From Syntrophobacterales bacterium (lineage in GTDB: Bacteria; Desulfobacterota; Desulfobaccia; Desulfobaccales; 0-14-0-80-60-11): a DNA stretch of 63,843 nucleotides. The translations under genes were made by a program, and so were the position numbers. Positions 54,924 through 63,843 of the stretch are shown piece after piece. Position 1 is the stretch's first letter. Every line of letters begins with the position of its first letter. The stretch covers positions 1 through 63,843 of the forward strand of contig JALNYP010000015.1 of assembly GCA_023229795.1 (NCBI GenBank), in the 5' to 3' direction. Under the pieces are notes generated by a model. It saw nothing but the letters and a program-made list of their open reading frames with translations, did not search any database and was not told the DNA's origin.

Positions 54924-55005
54924 AATATCTTGTAAGATCAATAGGTTATCCGGTGGCAATTTCGCGGTCTAAAAGATGCTGTGATCCCGGTGGGTTAGAG
55001 GAAGA
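54924..55005 (+). promoter_or_regulatory. CRISPR leader
   Basis: This 82-bp sequence between cas2 and the first repeat is more AT-rich than its surroundings at the start (TATCTTGTAAGATCAATAGG). It should carry the promoter of the pre-crRNA and the integration site for new spacers. No consensus promoter was identified. Confidence 0.6.
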
Positions 55006-57595
55006 GTGTTCCCCACAGGCGTGGGGATGAACCGGAGTTCATCGCCATGGGGCTCATAAATGGAGGGTGTTCCCCACAGGCGTGGGGATGAACCGGCTTT
55101 CGGGGATGCGCACCGGGAGATTGTGGAGTGTTCCCCACAGGCGTGGGGATGAACCGGCGCTGGAACTCTTCCACGGGCGAGTGGGAGAGTGTTCCCCACA
55201 GGCGTGGGGATGAACCGGCTACCTGGACACCCTGGCCTCTCTCAGCCCTGTGTTCCCCACAGGCGTGGGGATGAACCGTGCCACCCCGGATGTGGTTGTG
55301 ATTGGCGTGCGTGTTCCCCACAGGCGTGGGGATGAACCGATGCTGCGCCTCGCAGAAAAAGTCCGCCAATTGTGTTCCCCACAGGCGTGGGGATGAACCG
55401 CCTCCATTTGGGTAAAATTATGCAGCTTGCCGTGTTCCCCACAGGCGTGGGGATGAACCGAGATCGAACCGCCGGCCGGATAGTTTAGGGAAGTGTTCCC
55501 CACAGGCGTGGGGATGAACCGGTGGGGGGCGGCACTCCCGCCTTTCGGAGAGAGTGTTCCCCACAGGCGTGGGGATGAACCGATTCCAGGGTGTGCCCCC
55601 GGCCCGCGTCGATCGTGTTCCCCACAGGCGTGGGGATGAACCGTCAGAGCGGCTACCCAAGGGCGCAGCCGGGAGGTGTTCCCCACAGGCGTGGGGATGA
55701 ACCGAGTACAGCTATGAGTCCCCGGAAATAGACCTGGTGTTCCCCACAGGCGTGGGGATGAACCGGAAGAGATTGATCCCCGTTGGGGGGTGTCGCCGTG
55801 TTCCCCACAGGCGTGGGGATGAACCGCGGAGGCGCTGAAAAGAATGGGTGCCAGGCTGGTGTTCCCCACAGGCGTGGGGATGAACCGGTCACATGTTGTA
55901 ATAGGCGCTTCGAGGAAACGTGTTCCCCACAGGCGTGGGGATGAACCGAAGGCGAGATGGCCACGGCCAGGGAGGTCTTCGTGTTCCCCACAGGCGTGGG
56001 GATGAACCGTTCAGGATCTAATAGCGATTCATATAGTTGCCGTGTTCCCCACAGGCGTGGGGATGAACCGGCAAGAAGGATGGTTCGCCGCCCTCTATGG
56101 CTGTGTTCCCCACAGGCGTGGGGATGAACCGAATGGGGACCATCCGGCCGTCCAAATGAGAGAGTGTTCCCCACAGGCGTGGGGATGAACCGCGTGCCGC
56201 CGCCGCGAACTCCGCTGGCATGGCGTGTTCCCCACAGGCGTGGGGATGAACCGCCGAACAGCCGCTTTACCTGGCCTTCCTGAATGTGTTCCCCACAGGC
56301 GTGGGGATGAACCGAACCTGGGCACCACGTAGGGGAATTCCCGGTAGTGTTCCCCACAGGCGTGGGGATGAACCGCACGAGAGCATTATATTCAAGCTCT
56401 CCTGCCCGTGTTCCCCACAGGCGTGGGGATGAACCGGGGTGCGGGTAGCTTGCCTGGGTCGCTCATTGGTGTTCCCCACAGGCGTGGGGATGAACCGTGC
56501 TCTGCCATTCAGGCCAGGGCAGCCGACCTGTGTTCCCCACAGGCGTGGGGATGAACCGCGAATTTCGAGGTCATGTAAGCTGCATGGCGGGTGTTCCCCA
56601 CAGGCGTGGGGATGAACCGTGAACCCCGTGGACCTCCCGCAGCTATGCTCAGTGTTCCCCACAGGCGTGGGGATGAACCGCGATTATCACGTGATATCTT
56701 ATGCAGCATGAAGTGTTCCCCACAGGCGTGGGGATGAACCGATTTGCTTCGCGCAGAAACATTTCATCATCATGTGTTCCCCACAGGCGTGGGGATGAAC
56801 CGTCCTGGCCCACTATTACGACGTCATCGACCAGGTGTTCCCCACAGGCGTGGGGATGAACCGGCAATTAACAAAAGCCGCGAGCTGGTCCTGGCGTGTT
56901 CCCCACAGGCGTGGGGATGAACCGGTTTGATTCCATTGTTAAATCAGGCGGCATGGGTGTTCCCCACAGGCGTGGGGATGAACCGGGCTCGACCTTCACC
57001 ACCACGGATATCCCGCCGTGTTCCCCACAGGCGTGGGGATGAACCGTGATTGATTTTTATTAAAACCTGGATATTGGAGTGTTCCCCACAGGCGTGGGGA
57101 TGAACCGGGTGCTGAATTTGTCGGGGTGCAATGCAACCCGTGTTCCCCACAGGCGTGGGGATGAACCGCAATAAGGGGTATCACAATGAAAAACGTGGAT
57201 GTGTTCCCCACAGGCGTGGGGATGAACCGAGTGCGCATTGGGAGGGTTTCGCTTCCGGAAAGTGTTCCCCACAGGCGTGGGGATGAACCGAAGGACGTGA
57301 CCGAATCCCAGGGCGACAAGCAGTGTTCCCCACAGGCGTGGGGATGAACCGGCATCACTTTTGATCCTCCGATATCTGCTGAGGTGTTCCCCACAGGCGT
57401 GGGGATGAACCGCAGAAAATAGACCTCTTATTCAGCAAATACAAGTGTTCCCCACAGGCGTGGGGATGAACCGAACTGCGTCGTCATCGAAGAGGGGAAC
57501 CAGCTGTGTTCCCCACAGGCGTGGGGATGAACCGCCCGCAAAACCATCACGGTCATCCAGTTTTATGTGTTCCCCACAGGCGTGGGGATGAACCG
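55006..57595 (+). CRISPR. Type I-E CRISPR array, 43 repeats and 42 spacers
   Basis: The 29-nt repeat begins GTGTTCCCCACAGG and ends CGTGGGGATGAACCG; CCCCAC/GTGGGG forms the hairpin cut by Cas6e, leaving the 8-nt handle ATGAACCG. Starts run from 55006 to 57567 every 61 bp. All spacers are 32 nt except spacer 7 (after 55372), which is 31 nt. All repeats appear identical by eye. The array is on the same strand as the cas genes. No spacer was seen to match another part of the window. Confidence 0.98.
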
Positions 57596-57640
57596 GCGGT
57601 GATTACCGGCTGGACGCCAGTGACGGTGTTCTAACACCAG
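57596..57640 (+). repeat. Degenerate trailer end of the array
   Basis: After repeat 43 comes a 30-nt spacer-like sequence, then GTGTTC-TAACACCAGG, which keeps only the start of the repeat. It is likely the decayed terminal repeat. Confidence 0.5.
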
Positions 57641-58318
57641 GTCCCAAAAGGGCTTTATAGTCAACATATCTCGGCCCACGGGACGGCCATCCGTTAATTG
57701 GTAGGGTCTTAATGGGAAAGACCAGCGAGTGTTGAGAATGGCATACCATGACCTCGACTTTCATTGTTCTGGGCAGGCGGTAATGGGGGGGGGAGGTGTG
57801 ATCAGGGGGCGACAGAATGAGTGAAGAGGCTGTGGGACGGGGGCGAAAACCAACATGACATTCAGCTAATAAATTTGTGCTTCAGTCAACCCCGGTCAAA
57901 CCCGGCAATTTCTCTCTTAAACCTCCCAAAAGCAAAGGTGGGCCTGACTTAGCCGGCATTATCAAGCAACTGATCGCAAAAACGGAACTAAAATAATTAG
58001 GTTATTGAAATTTTAGAAAATCTCTTTTCTTAATCTTATGGTCAACCCCGAGAAAACCTAAAATCTAATCTGGACCTGGGTTTTCAAGGAAAGCGCGGAA
58101 GGGTGGACATGAAGAATATGGCCAAAACGATGGGCTCAAAATCATGTATAAAGCGGAGTCGCCCGGGATTTTAGTTTAAATCCATATTCGGGAAACCCAA
58201 TAGATAGAAATAATATTTAACTAATTCAAGCACTTGATTCTATATAAAATCGGGGCAGAATTGTGAAAAAAGTATGAATAAGGGCCTGTCCCCGGTGTTC
58301 AGGACAAAAAAACCGCAC
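57641..58318. other. Noncoding region between array and integrative element
   Basis: About 680 bp without a supported gene. From 57960 to 58270 it is much more AT-rich than the rest of the window, consistent with an island border. Attachment-site repeats could not be identified. Confidence 0.5.
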
Positions 58319-58609
58319 TTATTCGTCTTCGCTTATAATGGGATTAGGGACAAGGTCCCAGTCCATGGATATGGGAAAAATAAACCGCATGAAATCTGGA
58401 TCTCTCAAGATGCGTTCTACGACATCGTCTCGGGACGTGATAAGAAAGCCGCCCACAAAACTGGCCAGGCCTAAGTTGAGGTCGGGGAACCTCGCGCAGA
58501 TAAAGATTTTGACTCCCTTGAGGGGTTGATTTTTCGTGTGTACTTGCCTCCATTTCCGCTTATACTCGCGATGAAAGGTCCGACGCTTTTCGGGATCTTT
58601 ATAAGGCAT
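58319..58609 (-). CDS. Small hypothetical protein with basic N-terminus (mobile element cargo)
   Basis: This 96-residue protein begins MPYKDPEKRRTFHREYKRKW, a start often found in phage and plasmid small proteins. The rest (ICARFPDLNLGLASFVGGFL ... MRFIFPISMDWDLVPNP) has no recognised domain. AAAGGAG lies at a good distance before the ATG. It is last in the minus-strand gene series of the element. It may be a nucleic-acid binding protein. Confidence 0.6.
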   Translation of the reverse strand: MPYKDPEKRRTFHREYKRKWRQVHTKNQPLKGVKIFICARFPDLNLGLASFVGGFLITSRDDVVERILRDPDFMRFIFPISMDWDLVPNPIISEDE

Positions 58610-58688
58610 GATGAGCTTCTCCTTTGGCTATTTTTAGGGTCCGTTCCGCCTGAATAAGGCTCCGTTGCCGGGGTCGCACCCCTTCCCC

Positions 58689-58919
58689 CTATCCTTCATA
58701 CAGCGCGTTTGCCAAAATTTTTCTATTCTCTGATAGAGGTGAGCCGGAAATCCGGCCATTTAAACGGGCCTCCCTGGCCTTCTTGAGTCTCTCTATTTGG
58801 GCGCGGGTGGCTTCCCGTTTTACCGTCCCTGGCCACTTACCAAATCTGTAGCCATATAAGGGGCAGGCCGTCAACAGAGTTCCACTTCCTTGGAACTGCC
58901 GCACCAGTAATCCAGGCAT
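58689..58919 (-). CDS. Small hypothetical protein of the integrative element
   Basis: This 76-residue protein has a basic helical middle (KREATRAQIERLKKAREARLN). No family recognised. GAGGCG lies upstream of the start. Gene density and strand agree with its neighbours, which is the main support. Confidence 0.45.
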   Translation of the reverse strand: MPGLLVRQFQGSGTLLTACPLYGYRFGKWPGTVKREATRAQIERLKKAREARLNGRISGSPLSENRKILANALYEG

Positions 58920-59013
58920 TTACGCCTCATGGCCTTCATGGGGCTATAAATATGTCTTTCGCCGTCTTTGATTCCATTGGTTCCGCATGACATGATGGAT
59001 ATTCCGTTCTCGG

Positions 59014-59400
59014 TTATGTTTGGTTATCATCAGAGAGATTTGCATTATCCACTACATCATCGGTTAGGGCCGCTTCGCAAGCCGTCGCGCATCCGTATCG
59101 ACCCCGCCCCCGTTTCAAACACCGGCCCCACGCTTGCCGGGGATTTGGGCCAAGGGAGGCTGAGAAGCGGGGACAGTCGGCGCAGGTCAGCACGCGCTCT
59201 GGGGGTTGTGCCTTCCGGGCCAGAAAGCCTATCGCCGCAACCTTATGTTCCTTTACCAGGGCCATTAATGGCCGCACCTGGGCCGGGTCCGGGGCACCCT
59301 GGCCTTCATACTTGGCTTTGATGTTGACTCCATTCACCGTGAATCGATAACCCATATGGGCCAACTTCTGCACCGCTGCAACACCAGGGTTCGGTTTCAT
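59014..59400 (-). CDS. Hypothetical Cys-containing protein coupled to the primase
   Basis: This 128-residue protein starts with ATGA overlapping the primase stop. The first part (NPGVAAVQKLAHMGYRFTVNG) resembles the conserved start of small proteins found beside such primases. The second holds a cysteine cluster (TCADCPRF ... WGRCLKRG ... YGCATACEA) that could bind zinc. Role unknown; coupling suggests a link to element replication. Confidence 0.65.
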   Translation of the reverse strand: MKPNPGVAAVQKLAHMGYRFTVNGVNIKAKYEGQGAPDPAQVRPLMALVKEHKVAAIGFLARKAQPPERVLTCADCPRFSASLGPNPRQAWGRCLKRGRGRYGCATACEAALTDDVVDNANLSDDNQT

Positions 59401-62012
59401 AGTTCAACCTCCAGCATGTCGTCCTCAAGGGTATGCAAAGAAGCGTCCGTAGCGTCCATATCGTCCAAACCTGCCTGGTTATCAGCTTTCCGGGTGGACC
59501 CGAGTTTTAAGGTAACGTCCATGGCCCCCAAAGTATCGTCCAGAATCTTGCCAGCATCGCCCTCTTGGACGGTACTTGATCCCGTCTGGACGGTACTTTT
59601 GGGGGTATCGTCCGGAGAAAACCCTTGATTTTCTCGGGATTGGGCGGTTTGGACGGTTTGGACGGTATTTTTCTTGGTCTTCCTGATGGAGGTCTTCCGG
59701 TCCCCAGAATGACCAAACTCAATCTCAATCCCCACTTTTCGTAAAAATGTTGCCGCCCGCTTGAGTCGGCCAGACAGCTTGTTTGGGGCTTTAGGCCAGG
59801 CTTTGCTTTTTTCGGTAGTTTCCGAGATATGTTCTCTTAGGGCCTCGTAGAGTTCAGAGGGTTTCCCGCACCAATCCTGCCGGTCTGCCATGTACTCCCG
59901 CACCGCCACGGCCACCACGTCGGCCTCAAGAGATAGCTCAACAGCCTCAGCCCGGTTCCCTATGTATGCCGTCATAAAGGAGCCGGGGGGCCAGGGGAGG
60001 GCGGGCTCACAGGCCACAACCCAAATGGCAAAGTCAGCCATCCGGGGCAGGGCCGGAAGCTTCACGCTGCCCTGGTTCCGCAGGCCCATGCTCACGGCGT
60101 CCAGCAGGGCACCGAGAATCCGGGGGCGGGCTCTCTCGAAGTCGGCCCAGAATTCTTCCTCGGGCCGTCTGGCGTCCTCTGGAATTTGGGGAAGATTGAA
60201 AATCAAAGACCGGTCGGCAAGATCCGAGCGCTCTGTGAGAGAACTGATCCCATTCATGGCAACGGGGCGCATAGCATCCATAATGTGTTCTTCGCCGTCG
60301 GTGTAAAGCTGCCGGTATGAATTACCGCCGCCGGTTGCCAGTCGACATAAGGCGTCCGCAAGCCAGAGCGGAATCCCTGAAAAATTATCAAAAGTTGGCA
60401 TCCACGAATTGGTTACGGCGATCATTAGATCTCGCTCTTCACGAGGAGCAGAGCGTAATGGAGAGATGTTGGGGTCCACCAGTGAACGGATGCCGCGGGC
60501 CGTGGTGGACTTTGCTGAACCTTGCTCACCGTTGAGCGCCATATTCGGATAGGGCCCGCGGGCCCGCAAGGCCGCCAGCAGAAAGGCGATCACGAGGCGG
60601 AAGTCCTCATCCGAGGCTATATTTACAAAAGGACGAAGCTCGTTGACGCTGCCGTTCCTCTCGGGGTGGGTTAGAGGTAACATGCTCCGCGAACGGCGGA
60701 AGCACACTGGGGCCTCGGCCACCACTTGCCATCCATCGGGGGTAATCTCTATGACTTCCCAAGCCGGATTAGCCAAGTCTATATAGATTTTTCCCTCATG
60801 TTCTGCCACGCGCACCCATACCCTATGCTCCGCACCGTCAAATTGCGCCTGGGCTTCCAGAACATTAAGGGCCGCTCCAATGGATTCTGAATTTGCCCCC
60901 TTGCCTTCAATTTTGTAAAATTCATAACTTAGCCACCGTTTGAACCCCTTGCTCTTGAGTGCCCAGATCTCCCGGTGGCCGTTTACCGGGATCCTGGCGT
61001 AACACTCATCATCGGGAGTATGGAAAAGTTCAGCCGCCATGGCGATGGTTAGCAAAATTTCCTGCTGAGTCGGTTCCTCGTCTCCTTTGCTTTTTGAGGT
61101 TGCGGTCGTCCCAGCACCGGAGGCCGGCGCGGTTGCCGGGTTAAACTCAGGCGCCAATTCCACCAGGACTTGGAGATGCTCGATGGTGCCCCCGGCATCC
61201 AACCAATCGCTCACATCACCTTTGGCTGGCAAATCTGGGAGTTCTACAATCTTGACGCTGGCGGCAATACCATGGAGACTTCGGGCGACTTTTTGAGCAT
61301 GGTCACGTCCGGCATCGTCTTTATCCTGCAGGATGACTACCGCTCTCCCGTTCAGGGGGCTGTTATATTCCGGTCTCCACTTGCCTGCGCCCATCGGGTT
61401 GCAGGTCGCCGTCACTCCCAGGGCCCATAGTCGGTCCGTATCTTTCTCCCCTTCCGGGAGATACACCGGATCATTCGGGTCCGCCGCCAGAAGTTCCGGG
61501 AGCCGGTATGGGACAAGCTGCGCCGCGGGGAACTCCTTCACTACGGCCATGGGGTTTATTCCCTTGCGCCCGATAGGGTACCATTCTCCTCCATTATTGA
61601 AGCACTGGTACTTCCCTGCCCGGAGTCCCCAGACACAACCACCGCTGGGTATAGGCCGCCTCTGACTGAAGGTCTTGCTACCGTCGGAATTGCGGAATTT
61701 ACACACCTCGAACAAGGGGGTACCCGCCGCGTCTCTATAACCATAGGTGGCCACCAACTCTTTTTTGCCCTTGGTGAGCCCATTCCCATTGCCGGAAGGC
61801 CAAAGACCATTCTCCTTCAAGGCGCTAATCACCTGATCCTGGGAACACCCTGCATGACATTTCACCAAAATCTTCCCGTTGTTATCGGAAATCGAGAAGG
61901 AGGGGTGTTCGTCGTCGTGAGCCGGGCAATGCACAAGCCCGTGAGGTCGTCCACAATCGCATCCAGGCTCGCCGCAGCACTGGGCCTGGCGGATAGTTTC
62001 CGAAGTGATCAT
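59397..62012 (-). CDS. Mobile-element primase-ATPase (zinc finger, TOPRIM, P-loop)
   Basis: This 871-residue protein has an N-terminal CHC2-like zinc region (HCPAHDDEHPSFSI ... VKCHAGCSQDQV), then a TOPRIM-like domain (LPEGEKDTDRLWALG ... ILQDKDDAGRDHA). An ATPase domain with Walker A NGEQGSAKSTTARG follows at about residue 490, and the C-terminus is charged. It is the type of replication protein carried by integrative elements and phage satellites; it may initiate replication after excision. It overlaps the upstream excisionase-like gene and the downstream small gene by four bases each. Confidence 0.85.
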   Translation of the reverse strand: MITSETIRQAQCCGEPGCDCGRPHGLVHCPAHDDEHPSFSISDNNGKILVKCHAGCSQDQVISALKENGLWPSGNGNGLTKGKKELVATYGYRDAAGTPLFEVCKFRNSDGSKTFSQRRPIPSGGCVWGLRAGKYQCFNNGGEWYPIGRKGINPMAVVKEFPAAQLVPYRLPELLAADPNDPVYLPEGEKDTDRLWALGVTATCNPMGAGKWRPEYNSPLNGRAVVILQDKDDAGRDHAQKVARSLHGIAASVKIVELPDLPAKGDVSDWLDAGGTIEHLQVLVELAPEFNPATAPASGAGTTATSKSKGDEEPTQQEILLTIAMAAELFHTPDDECYARIPVNGHREIWALKSKGFKRWLSYEFYKIEGKGANSESIGAALNVLEAQAQFDGAEHRVWVRVAEHEGKIYIDLANPAWEVIEITPDGWQVVAEAPVCFRRSRSMLPLTHPERNGSVNELRPFVNIASDEDFRLVIAFLLAALRARGPYPNMALNGEQGSAKSTTARGIRSLVDPNISPLRSAPREERDLMIAVTNSWMPTFDNFSGIPLWLADALCRLATGGGNSYRQLYTDGEEHIMDAMRPVAMNGISSLTERSDLADRSLIFNLPQIPEDARRPEEEFWADFERARPRILGALLDAVSMGLRNQGSVKLPALPRMADFAIWVVACEPALPWPPGSFMTAYIGNRAEAVELSLEADVVAVAVREYMADRQDWCGKPSELYEALREHISETTEKSKAWPKAPNKLSGRLKRAATFLRKVGIEIEFGHSGDRKTSIRKTKKNTVQTVQTAQSRENQGFSPDDTPKSTVQTGSSTVQEGDAGKILDDTLGAMDVTLKLGSTRKADNQAGLDDMDATDASLHTLEDDMLEVEL

Positions 62013-62209
62013 TCGCCTACCCCTTCCTCAGGACAAAGCCGCGCCCGGCGCTCATATTCCTCAATGTCCGCAAGCCGGAAGCGAACTTGAGGCCGGTTTC
62101 CCATGCCTCTTGCCAAATCAACCCAGGGTAACAAGCCCAGGGCCCGCCGCCGGTCAACGGTGCGCTCGGTTGTGTCCCATCTCATAGCCAATTTTTTCCG
62201 GGTGAGCAT
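62009..62209 (-). CDS. Excisionase/AlpA-like HTH protein
   Basis: This 66-residue protein has a helix-turn-helix MerR/AlpA-like segment (LTRKKLAMRWDTTERTVDRR) followed by a basic end (RFRLADIEEYERRAR). It may direct excision together with the integrase or activate the element genes. AGGAGTTTCG precedes the ATG. It overlaps the primase gene by four bases. Confidence 0.78.
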   Translation of the reverse strand: MLTRKKLAMRWDTTERTVDRRRALGLLPWVDLARGMGNRPQVRFRLADIEEYERRARLCPEEGVGE

Positions 62210-62268
62210 AATCGAAACTCCTCTTGCGCTTTTTTATGGCGTTGTACCCCCTCCGGTATTCCCCGGTC

Positions 62269-62287
62269 TCGACCTAAGCCAGGTCGA
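62269..62287. promoter_or_regulatory. Dyad upstream of the excisionase-like gene
   Basis: TCGACCT (62269-62275) and AGGTCGA (62281-62287) are separated by five bases, about 60 bp before the start of the HTH gene. It is a possible operator. Confidence 0.45.
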
Positions 62288-62305
62288 CATCGACTTTTTT
62301 TGTGT

Positions 62306-62338
62306 CGAAAAAGAAAAGCCGGTCAGAAGACCGGCTTT
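62306..62338 (-). terminator. Intrinsic terminator of the 202-residue gene
   Basis: On the minus strand AAAGCCGGTC / GACCGGCTTT (10-bp perfect stem, 4-nt loop) is followed by TCTTTTTC. It lies 31 bp after the stop of the gene at 62370. Confidence 0.87.
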
Positions 62339-62369
62339 AGTTGAAAGGAAACCTTAGAAAAAATTAATT

Positions 62370-62978
62370 TTACCGCAGAGGTTGTTTTGACTTTTTGAGG
62401 TTTTCGACATAGTCCCGAACTTTAGCGAAGGTTAGTTCTTGCTTAACAACATGTTTGATTAATTGGATCAACAATATATCCCGGAAGTCTCGTTTTTCTT
62501 GTCCGCCGCGCCCTTCATAGAGACGATCGTCTTCAAGATATGATTTTTTTAAATACGAAAGCCGGGTCTGGTTACGCTGATACCATTCCAACAGCGCCAT
62601 TTTTCTTTGGTCCCGACTGCCCTTACCCACGGAAGACCAGCCACCCCCCTCCTGCAATATGACGCGATAGGCTTCCTCTATCTCACCCATGGCATTATTA
62701 ATAAGACCAGTAATGATTGTTTCCGGGAAGAGCAGGGCTACAACCAGGTCCGCCAGGACTATGATAGTCCTCTCTTCGGAACTGACAGGAGTTTTGAAAT
62801 ACCAATCTCGGTCCTCATCCGAGAGATTTTCTGACAGTGGGTACAGATGTAGTCGCAAAGCGGCTTCGGTCAGGTGGGGATAAACCAGTCGTAAAGTGGT
62901 CTTATCCAGATAGGGAAAAGCTCTCCGCCATTCTTCCATCAATACCCATTCGGCTGTCTCTTTTAGGGAAGGTGCCAT
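62370..62978 (-). CDS. Hypothetical helical protein of the integrative element
   Basis: This 202-residue protein is rich in charged and aromatic residues, with several predicted helices (ETAEWVLMEEWRRAFPYLDK, LLEWYQRNQTRLSYLKKSYL, KHVVKQELTFAKVRDYVENL). A hydrophobic stretch (IIVLADLVVALLFPETIITGLI) may be buried. No family recognised. It lies between integrase and excisionase genes and has its own terminator, so it may be an element-specific regulator or accessory (defence or immunity) gene. Confidence 0.6.
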   Translation of the reverse strand: MAPSLKETAEWVLMEEWRRAFPYLDKTTLRLVYPHLTEAALRLHLYPLSENLSDEDRDWYFKTPVSSEERTIIVLADLVVALLFPETIITGLINNAMGEIEEAYRVILQEGGGWSSVGKGSRDQRKMALLEWYQRNQTRLSYLKKSYLEDDRLYEGRGGQEKRDFRDILLIQLIKHVVKQELTFAKVRDYVENLKKSKQPLR

Positions 62979-63054
62979 GCAATGCTCCTGTCGTTGTCAT
63001 AGTGATGCTGCGGGAGAATGTAGTCCCGGAAAATGGCCTTATCGGGATCAGCGA

Positions 63055-63843
63055 TTAGCCCTCTCTATCCCCGGAAATCGGTTCTTCAGTCTCCATGTTC
63101 ACCACTTGTTGGCGGGCACCGGTTATTTTGCCATTCTGGGCCACGGCTTCAAATGCCGCCCGGTGACTATCAGGAGCTAAATGACTATATCTCGCGGTCA
63201 TCATCAACGTCCGGTGGCCCAGGGCTTTGCCCACCACATACAAAGGGGTCCCGCTCATTACACTCCAAGAGGCAAAGGTATGTCGCAAGGTATGGAAGGA
63301 AACTCGCTCCCGGGGGTCCGAGATACCTTCATTCAGCTTGAGTTTTTTAATCGTGAGCGCAAAGAATTTGCTCAACTGTTGCACGGGGTTCCTGGCTTTG
63401 CTCTGAAACAGGGGGTCATCCGGGTCCCCAGGGGTTAACTCGGCCAAAGTCCGCTTTATGGGTTCCGTGATAAAAATGGGCCTGGATTCCCGGTTTTTGC
63501 TGTCTTGCACAAATATAATCCCGTTCTTGAGATCCACGTTGGACCATCTGAGCCCCAAAACTTCCCCCAGGCGTAGGCCGCCGTAAAGCGACATGGTTGC
63601 AATCCGGGCCATCTGGTCACCGCGCCGTTGCAAAGATTCAAGAACTTGAGCCGCTTCTTCCTGGCTTAAAAACCGTTGCCGGGCATTGTTGGGGGAGGGG
63701 AAGGACACCCCTTTACAGGGGTTCTCGCCGCTCCATAGGCGCCATACAACAGCCTTATTGAACGCCTGGCGCATTATGCAGAGTGCATGCCTCGTCGTGG
63801 CTTCACTCTTGCCGGCCTCCCGCATTTCCCGTTTCAAGCGTTC
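63055..63843 (-). CDS. Tyrosine recombinase/integrase (N-terminus outside window)
   Basis: At least 262 C-terminal residues are visible. The SAM-like core-binding domain is partial (TTRHALCIMRQAFNKAVVW); the catalytic domain has R (GGLRLGEVLGLRW), HTLRHTFAS (HxxR), GHRTLMMTARYSH (H...Y). It mediates site-specific insertion of the element. The frame is open at the window edge. It is transcribed toward the rest of the element. Confidence 0.93.
   Translation of the reverse strand, partial: ERLKREMREAGKSEATTRHALCIMRQAFNKAVVWRLWSGENPCKGVSFPSPNNARQRFLSQEEAAQVLESLQRRGDQMARIATMSLYGGLRLGEVLGLRWSNVDLKNGIIFVQDSKNRESRPIFITEPIKRTLAELTPGDPDDPLFQSKARNPVQQLSKFFALTIKKLKLNEGISDPRERVSFHTLRHTFASWSVMSGTPLYVVGKALGHRTLMMTARYSHLAPDSHRAAFEAVAQNGKITGARQQVVNMETEEPISGDREG

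Noticed and set aside
54969..57394. Many minus-strand frames across the CRISPR array with repeated HPHACGEH, GSSPRLWGT and FIPTPVGNT peptides
   Set aside because: These are translations of the 29-nt repeat in three frames (61-bp period) and are a known source of false proteins.

Overview
The window looks like a GC-rich chromosomal segment from a Gram-negative anaerobe, most probably a member of the deltaproteobacterial/Desulfobacterota lineages. This is inferred from gene content: a Tad pilus locus, BHT-cyclitol hopanoid genes (HpnJ/HpnK), an AmmeMemoRadiSam protein, a rubrerythrin-like ferritin, a hydrogenase maturation protease, CIRCE-controlled groESL, and many dispersed palindromic intergenic repeats. 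No rRNA was seen, so the taxonomy is not proven.

Layout. 1-6.4 kb: the 3' end of a Tad (Flp pilus) locus (lipoprotein, tadZ, tadA, tadB, tadC, TPR/LytR_C protein). 6.7-8.9 kb: a two-component pair with nearly duplicate receiver domains. 9.2-12.7 kb: hopanoid side-chain genes hpnJ, an unassigned radical SAM gene, and hpnK. 12.8-20.2 kb: YHS protein, HAD and PfkB proteins, Hsp20-Lon, a DUF2953/GerW pair and a TPR protein. 20.5-25.0 kb (minus): two peptide-ABC permeases, a frameshifted hydrogenase maturation protease, a CoA-transferase interrupted by TGA, and a NudL-type Nudix hydrolase. 25.1-29.5 kb (plus): ferritin-like protein, a 128-bp MITE, MBL hydrolase, lipoprotein, cytidylate-kinase/BON fusion, SDR and dienelactone hydrolase. 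29.5-36.8 kb (minus): membrane spermidine-synthase fusion, a YchF-like protein without its GTPase domain, a cold-shock cluster (csp, small charged protein, RRM protein) with several RNA hairpins, polyprenyl synthase, rimO and a membrane protein. 37-44.5 kb: MltD-type transglycosylase, CIRCE-groES-groEL, flavodoxin, MEMO1-family protein, phosphoglycerate mutase and tRNA-Leu(UAA).

44.5-57.6 kb is a defence region. A 2-kb block of unusual composition without a convincing gene is followed by a complete type I-E CRISPR-Cas operon (cas3-cas8e-cse2-cas6e-cas7e-cas5e-cas1-cas2) and a 43-repeat array on the same strand. cas3 carries two compensating frameshifts that flank the helicase DEVH box. 58.3 kb to the end (all minus) is part of an integrative element: tyrosine integrase (truncated by the window), hypothetical protein, excisionase-like HTH, zinc-finger/TOPRIM primase-ATPase and small cargo ORFs.

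The observations most worth a second look are: the radical SAM enzyme translationally coupled between HpnJ and HpnK; the structured cold-shock operon; rimO with no conventional start codon ahead of its first cluster cysteine; the MITE nested around a dispersed palindrome; the strand-skewed 2-kb block before cas3; and a cluster of single-base lesions (hydrogenase protease, CoA-transferase, Lys-rich exported peptide, cas3) that are either real decay or assembly error.
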